From Leishmania infantum JPCM5 (Eukaryota; Euglenozoa; Kinetoplastea; Trypanosomatida; Trypanosomatidae), in NCBI RefSeq assembly GCF_000002875.2, contig NC_009405.2:1-64000 (forward strand): 64,000 bases of DNA, read 5' to 3'. The notes beneath the pieces were generated by a model, which ran no database searches, was not told the origin of the DNA, and saw nothing but the letters and a program-made list of their open reading frames with translations. This document shows, piece after piece, positions 30,266-41,643 of the stretch (positions within the stretch are counted from its first letter, which is position 1; every line of letters starts with the position of its first letter). The position numbers were made by a program, and so were the translations under genes.

Positions 30266-30844
30266 ATGATGGAGAGCCCCCGCTCGCTATCCGGTCGCGA
30301 AGAGGTACGCGTCTTCCAGAGCACGCTCGACAAGCGGACTGTGACGACGACTGTCTTCGCTCAGCCTTCGTTCTACATGGGCCTGGGCAGTGCCTTGGTG
30401 ATGGTGCTGACACAGCGCTTCCCAGAGGAGCTCATGCACCGCAAGTACCTTAGCATGTCGTACAACGGCATCCGTGCACCATCGCTGCTGGTCATTCCCT
30501 TCTGCGCTATCAGCGGCATGTACTTCTCCGTTGCCAGCGTTATCACTGCTGCGCCCACGCCGCTTGTAGGCCATCTATTCGGGTACGGGGTGAGTGTAGG
30601 TGTTGGGCTCACCATGTTGTGGTTGCGGCGCGTCTCGTGGTACTACCCTCTCCTTGGCCTCATGTATCTGTCATTTGGCGGTCTGCACCACTATCGCAAG
30701 ATGATGGTGTACGGTGACAACGCCCCTATCTTTTACTGGTCGGACTTTGGCGAGATCTACCGTGACAGAAAAGCGCGCCGCCTGGAGAAGAAGCGGTGCA
30801 CCGAAGAGAAGGCCATGGTGCAACAAGAGCGTGCAATCGAGTAG
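30266..30844 (+). CDS. Small membrane protein with charged C-terminus, unknown
   Basis: 192 residues, not recognised. About four hydrophobic stretches: YMGLGSALVMVL (about 35-46), SLLVIPFCAISGMYFSVASV, LVGHLFGYGVSVGVGLTMLW and YYPLLGLMYLSFGGL. The last 45 residues are strongly charged and helical, YWSDFGEIYRDRKARRLEKK and beyond. The YRDRKA..EKK ending resembles small accessory subunits of respiratory complexes, so an inner mitochondrial membrane location is possible. Start chosen from the acceptor at 30239; two ATGs in a row (30266 and 30269). Confidence 0.75.
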   Translation: MMESPRSLSGREEVRVFQSTLDKRTVTTTVFAQPSFYMGLGSALVMVLTQRFPEELMHRKYLSMSYNGIRAPSLLVIPFCAISGMYFSVASVITAAPTPLVGHLFGYGVSVGVGLTMLWLRRVSWYYPLLGLMYLSFGGLHHYRKMMVYGDNAPIFYWSDFGEIYRDRKARRLEKKRCTEEKAMVQQERAIE

Positions 30845-31661
30845 TGACGATGGCAGCGGCACCGGCGAGGCCCCCTCCCCCTCAGATCCTCAGCGAGTAC
30901 GGCGGCCACGTGCGCAGGGCGCGCATCTGCCGCACCTACGCACGCTGGTTAATGTCGCTTTTTCGCCTCTCCCCTCTCCACATGTCTCTCTGTTTCTGTG
31001 CCGTGCCGGCGACACAGTTACGACCACGACGGCAGTGCCACGTACCGTGCCACCATCCCCCCATCCGCCTGGACACTCACACGCGACTAACGAAGCGGAA
31101 GCATGGACACATCAAGGAGCGCTCTCGCCCCCCTCTCCCACTCACCCACCCCACACACGCACACACCTGAAGCACATGAGGCCAAGTGCGCCCCCGACAA
31201 CAGCAGACCTGCAGGGAAGGAAGGTATCCGGCTGGTGGTTAAACAGCCGCAGCCCCTCCCTCTCCTTGTTCTTTACGTGGGACGTGCTTTGTAGCCTCAA
31301 CAGGGGCCCTGTATCGCTCTCCCTCCCCCGCTTCCGCCTCTTGCTCATCCCTCCCTCTACGCCTCCCGCTCTGTCTGTCGGCCGAAGCACCTCACGCGTG
31401 TCGAGCCGAACCGACGCGCGCTTTTGACTTTTTGATCGTGACGGAGTCGCAGCGCCGACACACGCACACACAAGCACACGCGGCTCCGTTTCGACGGCAC
31501 CCGAAGGGATCACACGCGCCACAGATTCGCGTGCGGTCTCCTGAAGTTTGCCTCTCTCCCGTTACTCCCTAGGGCGGGCGTGTATGGGCACAAAGCAGTC
31601 GCCATACACATACCCAGATACATTGACACACACGCACACAGAGATTGAACCGTTCGCAGCA
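30845..31661. other. Intergenic, 817 bp
   Basis: UTR-like, C-rich. It contains CA/AC runs (31152-31164, 31455-31478, 31625-31640). The acceptor AG at 31571-31572 follows CTCTCTCCCGTTACTCCCT. Confidence 0.6.
31551..31572 (+). promoter_or_regulatory. Polypyrimidine tract and AG acceptor (LRR/calpain gene)
   Basis: CCTCTCTCCCGTTACTCCCTAG, with AG at 31571-31572. Two in-frame ATGs follow, at 31584 and 31662. An earlier ATG at 31548 lies before the acceptor. Confidence 0.5.
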
Positions 31662-34600
31662 ATGCCGTCCAATGCTGAGCTCTATATATACTACTGTCGG
31701 CGCTCCGCATGCCACCCCAATAGCGCGGTGAAGCGCTACCTCGACGACACAGCCAGCAGCCCGCTCGAGGTAGTGGATGTCTCGGCGAACTACTTGGGCA
31801 CGCGCGGCCTTATTCCTGTCTTGGACCTCGTAAAGAACACCAAGACGGTGCACACGTTGGATTTGAGCAACAACATGATGGAGCTGGAGCATGTGGAGCA
31901 CCTGGCGTACTGCCTCGCCCTCCACCCCTGCATGCGGACGGTGCGCCTGTGCAACGACGGGTTGCATGACGGCCACGTCGACGCGCTGCTGCAGCTGCTG
32001 GCGGAAAACGCGTCCATTGAGCACGTTTCTGTAGAGGGCAACAACTTGACGGCGGCTTCGGTGCAGGCTATTGCACGGGCGCTAGAAAAGAGCAAGGCGG
32101 TGCGGGCGCAGCGCCGCCGCGAGGAGGAGGAGCACGACTCCTATCTGAAGAGCCACACGCCCCGAGCGCGTCTATCCTTTCAAGCACGCCTCTCCGACCA
32201 CATATCGGCGGCAGAGTCCGGCGGCTACACCCACTACGCGACGTGGTGGAAGAACCCGCAGTACAGCGTGAAGCTCTCTCGCTCGTCGCGCGTGTTGTTT
32301 GTGCTGGAGTGCGCCCATGCCGAGGCCGCCAATCAGGTAGGAATGCTGCTGATGCGTCACGACGGCGTGCACCGCGTTGTCGAAATCCTTGCTGATACCC
32401 TTGTTGTGGAAAGCTCCATCGAAGATCAGCGGTGCGCTATGGAGGCCCACCTTCGCATGGATGAGTCGTACGTTGTGATGCCCTTCTCCTTTAACGTGGG
32501 CCGCGCCGTGGACTTTACGCTGGTCGCCACCCTTCGCAACGACCACACTGCGCAGGAGGAGGGCTGGATCACGGTAGAGCGGCTCAACGCGCGGTACGAC
32601 TGGTGCATGCGAACGGTGGAAGCGGCCTGGACGAGCGACAACGCCGGCGGAGGCCCGGACTGCCTTTCCTGGCGGCGCAACGACATGTACCACCTCACGT
32701 GCGCGAACACCGCCGCCGCTGCGGGGCAGCAGCAGCAGCCGTCCTTCATGGCCACCGTGCACGTATTGCTCATGAAGGAGGCTGATCCGTACGAGAACGA
32801 TAGTCGGGCAATTGGGCTGGACGTGGTCACCTACGACGTCCACAACGCGACTGCTCCGCCGCTGCTATGTACCCCCGAAGTCGTGCGCGCGTCCCACTCT
32901 CACCAGCGGAAGACCTTTATTTCGCTGCAGTTCAGCATGCCTGTCGCAGAGCTGGACGTGTTCGTTGTCCCGAGTACGGCGGAGGCGAGGCAGACGGGGA
33001 CGTATAGCATCACCGTTTTCAGCTCGGTGTCAGTCGACTTCGCGAGGTCGGCGTTCCCGCACGGGTGGCGCTATCGCACCGTGACCGGCTACTGGGATGC
33101 CGACTGCTGTGGTGGGTGTCGTCAGCTGTATCAGTCGTGGAAGAACAACCCTGCCACGGAGGTGTGCGTCGAGGATGCCGCGAAGTCTCTCGTGGCATGC
33201 GTTGAGGTGCACGCGGCGGAAGCAACGACGGTGGCGCAGAGTGCAGAGGAGAAGACGGCTACTGCAGCCGCCGAAGAAACACCGGCGGCGATGGAAAGGA
33301 AGGCAGAGCTGGAGGAGTTGCGTCAACGTCACCGCAGCTCTAAGCGAGAAGTCTGCGTCGCCGTGGTGAGCTGCAGCCCGCCGTCGTACGCCGAGTTGGC
33401 CGTGTCGGCGCTGTCGGAAAAGTCAGCGATGGCGGTAGCCAGCGATATTCAGCAGCCCGTCTTTGTCGTACCAATGCTCCGCCACGCCGCCGAGACGGGC
33501 GCCTACACTTTGGAGCTCTTCTCCTCTTCTTCTTTTGTCGTCTGCGGGGCAACACAGTCGCTCGCCGTACGACAGCGAAAGGCACAGCTGGCTGCCTACT
33601 CCGCCGAAAACGGGCGGCGCGCAGCACAGCAAAACGCAGAGCAGCAAGCTTGTCGCGGTGGCGCCGACCTGCCCGCCCTGCGTGAGGAGAGACGGGCAAT
33701 ATTGGACAGGCTCTACGCGACTGACCTGCCGTTTGTCGACCGCGACTTCCCGCGCGGCACATCGTCCCTGTTTCTAGACCCGGCTGGTGCCCCGCCGCTA
33801 AACTTTCCGGCGGTGACGGAGTGGAGNNNNNNNNNNNNNNNNNNNNNNNNNNNNNNNNNNNNNNNNNNNNNNNNNNNNNNNNNNNNNNNNNNNNNNNNNN
33901 NNNNNNNNNNNNNNNNNNNNNNNNNNNCTTACGGTGACGAGAACATCTGCAACGGTGGCGGACACGGCGCCAATCGAGGTGCATGTTGGAGTGCACCGCC
34001 GCGATCCTCGCCTCGATATCACACGCGACAAGCACGCCACTGCCACGCTCAAAACGGCGATCGGCTTTGCTGTGCTAGCGACGGAAGACAACTGCCGGCG
34101 CGTCTGCCGCATCACAGACAAGCAGCTGTTGCAGCTCGTCACCCCGAACCGGCAGCGCGACGCCTACTGCATGCTACAACTCACCGCCGAGGCGCTCTGC
34201 TCGCAGCGCATTACTGTTATGCCGTTCCGCGAGCACACTTGCGACACCGACGCGCTCTACTGCATCTCGGCGAGCTGCAGCGGCCCCGCCACGGTAAGCA
34301 TCGCGCACGTCACCCCCAACGCCATCACCACCGTGGCAGGGCAATGGGACTCAAATGTCGGTGCCCCTGACTCGCCGCTCTGGCGCAACAACCCGCAGTT
34401 CTTTCTCTCTCCCGTGGAAGCGATGGAGGTGACAATAACGCTGCGCACGGCTCATCCGACATCCGGCGTGCGCGGCTTCACCGTCCACAACACGCAGCGG
34501 TGTAGCAGCTTTCTTACCTTTGAGCCCCCCACAGTTGTGGCGAGCGCCGCTGCAGATACGGTAGGGGGGGTGCCGACGTGCGTGGTGCGTCTGGCCGGCA

Positions 34601-35634
34601 TGAAGGAAAGGCGTGGAATGCCATATGTGGTGGTGCCGTACTCCTCCGGCGGAGCCGAGGACTTTAGTGTGGAGGTGACTGCCAATCGTTCAGTGCAGCT
34701 TCGACCGATTGACCCACGACTTGACTGGCATAGGGTGCGGCAGAACGTGTCGATCAGCGCTGAGAAAGGCAACGCCGGCGGCAGTCTCGCATTTCCGTCG
34801 TGGCGTTTCAACACTCAGATGGCGCTCACGTTCCCCGTGGAGCGCGAGGGCCGTCTTTTCATATCTGCCCGGCGTCTCCGCTCCGCCGACCCACGCGTGA
34901 AGGTGGGCATGGTGCTGATGCGGTCCAGTCGCACCGTGAGCGGCGGCTACCGCCGCCTTCTCGTTTACGCAGAGGCGGACATCGTTGCGCGGTCATCGGA
35001 AAGGGCCGGCGGAGAGGCTACTCTGGCCACAGAGGTGAACCTTTCAGCCGGGCAAGGGGCGCTGGTGCTGTTGGTCCACGCAGACCAACCGTACAAGGAG
35101 GCCGAGGTAGAGGTGAGCGTCTACTCGGCAGCCACCGTGGAGGTGCAACCAGTGGTGGAGTGGACGAAGGTGTTGTGGAAGGAAGGAAGTTGGGAGCTTG
35201 GTACCACCGCCGGTGGAAGCCGCACCCACTTCGCGAATTGGATCAACAACCCCTTCTACGGCCTCTCGGTAATTCGAAGTACCAAAGTTGTCGTCCTCCT
35301 CTTGCAGTACCCCCGCGACCGCGAGCACCCCAAGGTGCGGCGGTATGGTCAGAAGAAGGCGTTTCTGCCGCCCCCAATAGAGTTCAAGGAGCGATGCACC
35401 ACCATCGAACTGAGCATCGTCAAGTACGACAAGGACCTTTCAGAGGTGGCAAGCGTGAATGCGGGAACCGCGGCGGAGGCGTACCTGGTAACGGAGCTGC
35501 TGCCTGATCAGCCGTACCTCCTCGTGCCGTGCACCAGCGAGCCGCAGCACGACGGGGACTTCAAACTCTTCGTCTTTGCCGATCACCCCATTGATCTCTT
35601 TGAGGCCGAGAAGCCGCGGCTGCCGTACGTCTAG
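31662..35634 (+). CDS. LRR protein with calpain domain III-like array, interrupted by assembly gap
   Basis: A long protein in two parts around a 101-N gap (33827-33927); the two sides are in different frames, so the true gap length is not 101. The N-terminus (about 1-145) has a capping block MPSNAELYIYYCRRSACHPN and three LRRs (VVDVSANYLGTRGL, TLDLSNNMMELEHV, VSVEGNNLTAASV). Then come at least six calpain domain III-like (C2-like) modules. Each carries GG or a related turn followed by W..NPQ-type residues: TWWKNPQYSV, LSWRRNDMYHL, YQSWKNNPATEV, PLWRNNPQFFL, PSWRFNTQMAL and ANWINNPFYGL. A further module starts at FPAVTEW and is cut by the gap. No papain-like Cys/His/Asn protease core is seen, so this is a non-catalytic member, probably cytoskeletal. 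The in-frame ATG at 31584 (MGTKQS, a myristoylation-type start) is an alternative. Confidence 0.82.
33827..33927. other. Assembly gap (101 N)
   Basis: A run of 101 N inside the LRR/calpain gene. The coding frame before the gap is phase 0 relative to 31662, and the frame after it starts at 33928. Restoring one frame needs a number of missing bases equal to 1 modulo 3; 101 is 2 modulo 3. The N run is therefore a placeholder. Confidence 0.97.
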
Positions 35635-36993
35635 CGCCACCTTGCTTTTGCTAAGCGTGTGCTACGCCAACATCCGAAGAGAAGGCGCACAGGGACGTGC
35701 GGCCGGGGGGGGGTATGCGCTGCAGGTACGGAAAGAGAGGTGAGTGTCTTGGTAACTGTGCGCTACGATGCTGCCTCTCCGCTCCCTTCACCTCTCCCTC
35801 CCGTGCCCCCGTTTCGCCGCCTGCCGTGACATGTAAACGACCTACTTTTTTGTTCTCTCTTCGGCTACGTGCCTCCTGCGACCTATAATGCTGTTGTACT
35901 GTCTTGTATGGCCTCCCTATCCTGTGCGCTTGCTGCGTGTGGGTGAGTGGCCACGAAGCCAATACGGCCCTTCGGCGTCCACATCGGGCGTGTGGTGGGG
36001 AGGGAGCGAAAAAGAGGGGCGGGGTGATGATGAGTGGAGATGAGACAGATGAGGCCGCTGTGTTTGGCCGCATCTTCTCTACCCCCGCGGACACAGACAC
36101 ATACACAGAGATGCAATATGTGATCGACGGGCAGGGATGCATGCACAAGCACCCGCTTGTAGAGATGTACATACTGGACTACGGCCTTTCCCTAATGTTG
36201 CGGGACGCGGACCCGATGTGTTTTTTGTCATGTCGCGCCCAAAAGCGTGGCGGCACGACCTGCCCCTTCCCACAAACAGCTCGAGATAGGGAGGCAGGAC
36301 ACACGGCAGATGTGCACGAACTCACGCACACACGCACTACCCACGGATGGTGTGCATTCCACCGCTGCGAAAGAGAGAGTGAAGAAGGCTGAACACTACC
36401 TGGCGTTGAGCCTGTGACGCGGAGAGCGGAATTCGGCCAGCAGCGCAGTACCGTTATGTGACCCACTGCTGTTGTCGTAGGGGCTGGTGCTACAGCATCG
36501 CATCAGCGCCTCCAACGACGTCACCCCTGCTCCTCTTACATCAGAGTATATGAGTGATGGCTGTCTCCAGCTACCTCCTCGTCATTCGCCCACCTGCACG
36601 AACCTTCTCTCCCCCTCCCTCCTCTTCCCCCCCTTCTCGCTGTTCTCTTGGCTGTATGTTTTGTTTGTTTGCTTCGCTTCGCCTTCTCATGCGTGTGTGG
36701 TGCAACGGTGAAGATGGACAGTGGCGGCAGCGGCAGCAGCAGCAGCATTGGCGAACAGACCACAAATCTATAGATAGACACAAAAAAGAAGCAGGTCTAC
36801 GGCCCAACAGCAGCGCGGCATACGTGTCGCCGTTTCTCTCTCGACCGCCGCGCCACCATCGGGTAGGTCCTGTACATAGACATGCATTCGCAGCACACAT
36901 ACATAGACGCATACAAATCTATCGAAGCCCCGCCCCTGCTCGCATCTTTTCACCCCCTTCATTGTCAACCGTCATTTCTTCTGCACAGCAGCT
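35635..36993. other. Intergenic, 1.36 kb
   Basis: UTR-like. It has a G run at 35704-35712, pyrimidine tracts at 36605-36650 and 36950-36985, and a GGCAGCGGCAGCAGCAGC run near 36725. A 162-codon frame (35904-36392) has no recognisable content. The AG at 36987-36988 is the nearest acceptor to the topoisomerase ATG. Confidence 0.6.
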
Positions 36994-39423
36994 ATGTTGC
37001 GCCGCAGCGTGCGTGCGTTGGAGAAGTTGGTGATTGTCGAGTCACCCAACAAGGTCATAAAGGTGGAGGGGCTCCTGAGCGACCCAAAGGTAATACCGGA
37101 CTGGTCGTTCAACAATAGCAAGCTCCGTGCTATCAGTACTGGCGCGGAGAAAGCGATTGCTATGGCCACGACAGGGCACTTCATGTCTCTGAAGGAGCTG
37201 ACGTGGTCTCCGCAGTCGTCCAGCCCCGCTTCGAGAGTCACATCCGCGGACTTCCCTTCCAACGGCCTACTCGTCAGCTTCTCGCTTGAGTGGGAGCTGA
37301 TCCCTGGGCGCCGCATCCAGGACACGGTATCGCACTACATCGAGGAGAAGGCGGATAACCTGACGGAGATTATCGTCGCGACTGATCCCGATCGTGAGGG
37401 AGAGCTGATCGCGGTGCACGCGCAGAACCTGATTCGAAGCATGTTCCCACAGCTCAACGTCCCTTTCACGCGCGCGTACATGCACAGCATCACCGCCGAG
37501 GGAATCCGCCGCGCCATGGAGGAGCGGCACGAGGCGTTTGACTACAACCTCGCCAACGCTGCAGAGGCGCGGCACGCAATGGACCGCATCTTTGGCTTTC
37601 TTGGGAGCTCGGTGGTACGCTACGCCAACCCGCAGATGCGCTCCATCGGGCGAGTGCAAACACCAGCGCTCATCCTAATAAAGGACCGGGAGGACAAGAT
37701 CAAGTCATACCTCGACTCTCACGCCTCCACGTTCGAGATTCAGGCAGTGTGCTATTTCACCTCCAAGCACAACCGCCGCTTCTCCCAGGTGGTGAAGGTG
37801 ACGCCGGCGCACAAGGGCGGCGCCGCGCCGGTGGACTGGAGCGACGAGGCGACTGTCAAGCAGCGGTGCGAGCAGTGGGCGCTGAACTTGGCCACCCACT
37901 TTAGCGTTTCGCCCGGCGCAAAGCCGCAGGAGACCGTGACGCCCCCACCGAAGCCGTTTACGATGGCCACGCTCATCGCCAGGGCGAACCGGCAGCTGCA
38001 CTACTCCAGCGATATGGTCAGCTTATGCCTACAGGACCTGTTCCAGATGGGCTACATCACCTACCCGCGCACGGACAGCACCCGCATCGACGAGTCGATT
38101 CTGCCCTCCATCTACGCGGCTGTGCGCAGAGAGCACGGTAAGCGCCTTCTGCAGGAGCAGGATGGTCCGTCCAAGTCAGGCTCGCGTCGCTCAACTGCAC
38201 AGAAGGAAGCGGCGGACGCCAACGTTGAGGACGCGCATGAAGCGATCCGGCCCACCAACATTGACACTACCGTCGAGGAGCTTGGTGCTGTATCCGCGCC
38301 GATGAAGCACATTTACGACCTGGTGCGCCGCAACACGATGGCGGTTCACATGATCCCGATGAAGACGGAGCGGATTGTGGTGCTGGTGGCGTGCAAGGCT
38401 GCCAACGGCGAGGAGGTGGAGTTTGAGCTGCAGGGCAAGCACGTCGTGGAACCGGGCTGGTCAGCTGCCTTCCGCGGTAGCAAAGGCACAGCGACGCCAG
38501 TGACAGAGACAGATCAGGATATGGAGGCAGTGGAAGACGGCGGCGTCGTTGTGCCGAGCATCTCCGACGACGAGTTCAAGGCGATCATGGACTTTGCTAC
38601 CCAGCGCGGAGGCGGAACAGGAGTCAAGAAAGGCAGCATGCAGCTGGAGTCGGCGCAAGTCGCGGAGAACCGACCAAGCCCACCGCTGCCGTTCTCGGAG
38701 GGTGGTTTGATCGAGCAGCTCAAGAACAACGGCGTGGGGCGGCCGAGCACGTACCCGATGATCGTTAAGACGCTACTCGCACGCAACTATATCACAGTCA
38801 AGAAGGGACGGTGCGAGACCACCCCGGTAGGGCGCATGCTGGTGGACACCTCCCGAGCCACGTTCCCCTCCATCGTCGACATCGGCTTCACCTCCGCTTT
38901 TGAGAAAAAGCTTGACCGCATCGCAAAGCCGGGTAGCGCGAAAGAGTGGGCGCTGCCGCCGAACGTGTCGGACGCGGACTACGTGCTCTCATCTTTTATC
39001 TCCAACTTCTTGAACTACGTGACAGAAGCGACCAAGGCACACCGAGTCGCCATCACAACGCGCTCCTTGGTCTTGCAGCAGGAGAAGAGAGTGGCGAGCA
39101 ACACGCCGATGTCGCCGACGGACTTCCAGGCGAACCTGGTGAAGGAGGCGAAGCGGGTGTTGACGCAGGTGCCGGACCTAGTGGATAACATGAAGAGCTA
39201 CCGCACTTTCACGGCCCTCCAGAACAGCCTGAACGACTACCTGCGGCGCAACTTCCCGCCCTCGGCAGCAGCGGTGACGCCTGCTTCATCCTCGGGAACC
39301 GCTCGCAGCTACGGCAGCAGCAGCAGTTCCGAAAAGAAAAAGGAGTCGCACGGGGCGACTTGGAAGGTCGACAAAAAGACGCCCCGTCGCTTCCGCGCAA
39401 AGCCGAAGAAGCCGAAGAAGTAG
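36994..39423 (+). CDS. DNA topoisomerase IA, mitochondrial
   Basis: 809 residues of the bacterial TopA type. Toprim domain: VIVESPNK with E16, and ATDPDREGE with D131, D133 and E135 as the metal/acid residues. The nicking tyrosine is Y357 in GYITYPRTDSTRID, with the RIFGFLGSSVVRY and MRSIGRVQTPAL blocks before it and the LIEQLKNNGVGRPSTYPMI and TPVGRMLV blocks after it. It relaxes negatively supercoiled DNA and unlinks single strands. In T. brucei the mitochondrial enzyme resolves late theta intermediates in kinetoplast minicircle replication (published); a basic N-terminus (MLRRSVRALEKL) fits mitochondrial import. C-terminal zinc fingers of bacterial TopA are absent; instead there is a Ser-rich linker and a basic tail (TPRRFRAKPKKPKK). 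Confidence 0.95.
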   Translation: MLRRSVRALEKLVIVESPNKVIKVEGLLSDPKVIPDWSFNNSKLRAISTGAEKAIAMATTGHFMSLKELTWSPQSSSPASRVTSADFPSNGLLVSFSLEWELIPGRRIQDTVSHYIEEKADNLTEIIVATDPDREGELIAVHAQNLIRSMFPQLNVPFTRAYMHSITAEGIRRAMEERHEAFDYNLANAAEARHAMDRIFGFLGSSVVRYANPQMRSIGRVQTPALILIKDREDKIKSYLDSHASTFEIQAVCYFTSKHNRRFSQVVKVTPAHKGGAAPVDWSDEATVKQRCEQWALNLATHFSVSPGAKPQETVTPPPKPFTMATLIARANRQLHYSSDMVSLCLQDLFQMGYITYPRTDSTRIDESILPSIYAAVRREHGKRLLQEQDGPSKSGSRRSTAQKEAADANVEDAHEAIRPTNIDTTVEELGAVSAPMKHIYDLVRRNTMAVHMIPMKTERIVVLVACKAANGEEVEFELQGKHVVEPGWSAAFRGSKGTATPVTETDQDMEAVEDGGVVVPSISDDEFKAIMDFATQRGGGTGVKKGSMQLESAQVAENRPSPPLPFSEGGLIEQLKNNGVGRPSTYPMIVKTLLARNYITVKKGRCETTPVGRMLVDTSRATFPSIVDIGFTSAFEKKLDRIAKPGSAKEWALPPNVSDADYVLSSFISNFLNYVTEATKAHRVAITTRSLVLQQEKRVASNTPMSPTDFQANLVKEAKRVLTQVPDLVDNMKSYRTFTALQNSLNDYLRRNFPPSAAAVTPASSSGTARSYGSSSSSEKKKESHGATWKVDKKTPRRFRAKPKKPKK

Positions 39424-41643
39424 CGCATGGGCCCCCGCGCCTGAGCCGGCCTCTCCCCCCTCCCTTCGCTTTTGCTCCGCTCTCTCTAGGCGGCGCCTCC
39501 GCACGCTGCGATGGCAAATGTGAGAGGAGGTGGGATGAGCGCGATGGCGCCGCAACCGAAGTCTTCATGCCTGTGTTTCACTGAAGCGTTTGTGTGTCCT
39601 TTGCGGAGGGTGTTTCCGTACTAAAAGAGGATGAAATGCACAAGTGGCAATATAAGCACGCTTGCTAACCTCTCCATTCCCCCTCCCATCCCACTCCGCC
39701 GCCGAAGAGGTACTGCTGAAATACGTAAAGGTGGGAAAGAGAGAAGTGGCGGCGATGTGCGTGTGCGCATCTGCGGTACTGCCGACTGTCTGCTGCGAGG
39801 GCTACAATGCGCTCAAGCCGGCGGCTATACCTCTGTTCTCGTTCTTCTGCTCTATACACGTGCTGTCACGCGCATGTCCGGCGGCTTCCCTCCCCTTCAA
39901 CATCTTGCATTTATCCGTCTTACACCTTCACCTGTCTCTCTCTCGCAACCCCCCTCCTCGCTCTCTCAATTTTTCCCTTCTTCGACTCGCACGACGTGGC
40001 AGCGCATTATCACTCAGTTTCGGGTGGAAGGGGAGTACGCCGATTTGTAGAGGCGCTTCTTTTCTCCTCTACCCCACTCCCATCACCCCCTGTCCTCCAT
40101 CACTGCAGCACAGCTCTTTGTGTGCGCGAGTTGGCTTGAGTGTTCGGAGGCGGTGGTGTTTGAGAGGTTGTTTCCGAAGTAGACACATCTCTTGTCGCCG
40201 TCGAAGTCGTTTGTGGAAGACACGATCGTCGTGATATCTCCCTACCCCCCTGGATTGCTCACCGCCTCACAGACTGGTGGGGCCACGCACACATACTCAC
40301 CAGTACTCGTACATGCGTACATCATAGTAGGGACACTGACTGGATAGTCTTCATTCGACTGTGCTAATTTTCCTTTTTGCCTTTTGTTGTGCTATTCTCT
40401 TCTCCTTTCCTCACGCACCGACAGGCCTCCGCATCCTTTTCCACCCTCGCCCGCGAGCGTGCTTGTTTGTTTTGCCACTCGCTGATTGCAACTGCCGCTC
40501 CCTTCCTCTCATCACTCCATTGCCCCTCTTCCCTTGTCCTCCGCCGCGCTCACCTCGTATTTTCGCTTACCTCGTGCGTATCTACTCTTCTGTGTCTGTC
40601 TGTGTTTATGTGTTCGCTAGCGTCTCCTTCCCTCATCAACGTTTTCCTTTCCTATCTAAGCCCCTCTCCCACACTCTCTCCAGTGCTCATTCACATTTTG
40701 TTGAAGTGTGTCCGTGATTGCCTCAGATTGTGTGAACGCCCCCCCTCCCACTCACCTCCCTCCACCCCTCTTGTACATAACGAAACACATAAGCACGTTA
40801 TCACACACACACACACACAGACTGCAGGGGGGGTATACATCCCCTTCACCCGCTCCACAGCGCCATCTGCCCTTCGCCTTTTCCCTCCTTCGGGTTCCCT
40901 TTTTCGTTTGAGCTTTTGTTTCGGTGTTGCGCGTAGGTGTCTGTGCCCCCGGCCGTCTACGCTAGTCACCTCCCTCCCCCTGTCTGTGCGTGCGCGCGTT
41001 TTTCAACCCGCTTGTGCCACTCCAAAGTCTCCCTTTGCTCGATCCCCCCATCGGCTCCTCCCGCTTCGCTCTCTCGCTTTCCCGTCCCGCCTCCCGTGTT
41101 CGCTTGCGCTTGCGTGTGCTATCGTTTTGTGTCTGGCGCCTTTGGTGGGCTTCACACTCCATTTTCCACTCCACCGGCTCTCCGTTTCCTCCGCTCTGCA
41201 GTGTCGCGATCGCAATAAACACGACAGAATCTGCTGAAAGCTTTCCGTCGTCTTAGACTCCACCTCCCTCGCTCCCGATCTCCTGCTGCAGTTTTCCCAG
41301 CACCTCTTTAGGTGTGTAGGGGGGTGTTTCACCTCGCTAGTCCCTTCCCCTATTGTAGACCCGTTGCACCCTACCTCCTGGTGCCTCTCACTTCTTCTGC
41401 CCGTGCGTGTTTCTCTGCGTATCCAGCGTGTGCTAGCGCGTGTCGCTGCCAACATTGCCTTGCCCACATCCCCGCCCCGAATCTTTCCTCCCTCTCCCTC
41501 GCAGGCTCATCGCGCATCCAGCACCTCAAAGAGGCGCACGTGGGCACGCACACGCTTCTATGCGATTGTGCGCCCCCTTAGGCACACATACAGCCGCCTT
41601 TCGCGCAGGTGGTACCCCTGCGCAGGAGCACGCAAGCACAGGA
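39424..41643. other. Intergenic, 2.2 kb, very pyrimidine-rich
   Basis: No gene supported. From about 40360 to 41500 the plus strand is almost continuously C/T-rich, with an (AC)n run at 40802-40819. Open frames such as 40377-41237 are long only because the sequence is biased (Ser/Leu/Pro/Cys-rich translation). The likely acceptor for the sensor kinase gene is the AG at 41502-41503. Confidence 0.65.
41476..41503 (+). promoter_or_regulatory. Polypyrimidine tract and AG acceptor (sensor kinase gene)
   Basis: CTTTCCTCCCTCTCCCTCGCAG, with AG at 41502-41503. The open frame's first ATG (41440) lies upstream of it, so translation should start later, at 41560 or 41644. Confidence 0.5.

Noticed and set aside
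33934..35634. Separate gene starting after the N gap
   Set aside because: The repeats continue the same calpain domain III-like array; the first Met is arbitrary and the frame is open back to the gap.
35904..36392. 162-codon plus-strand frame between the calpain-array and topoisomerase genes
   Set aside because: No recognisable motif, Cys/His/Arg-rich chance composition, and a low-complexity end; not enough to call a gene.
40377..41237. 286-codon plus-strand frame in pyrimidine-rich sequence
   Set aside because: Ser/Leu/Pro/Cys-only translation is what C/T-rich non-coding sequence gives; it lies in the 5' flank of the sensor kinase.
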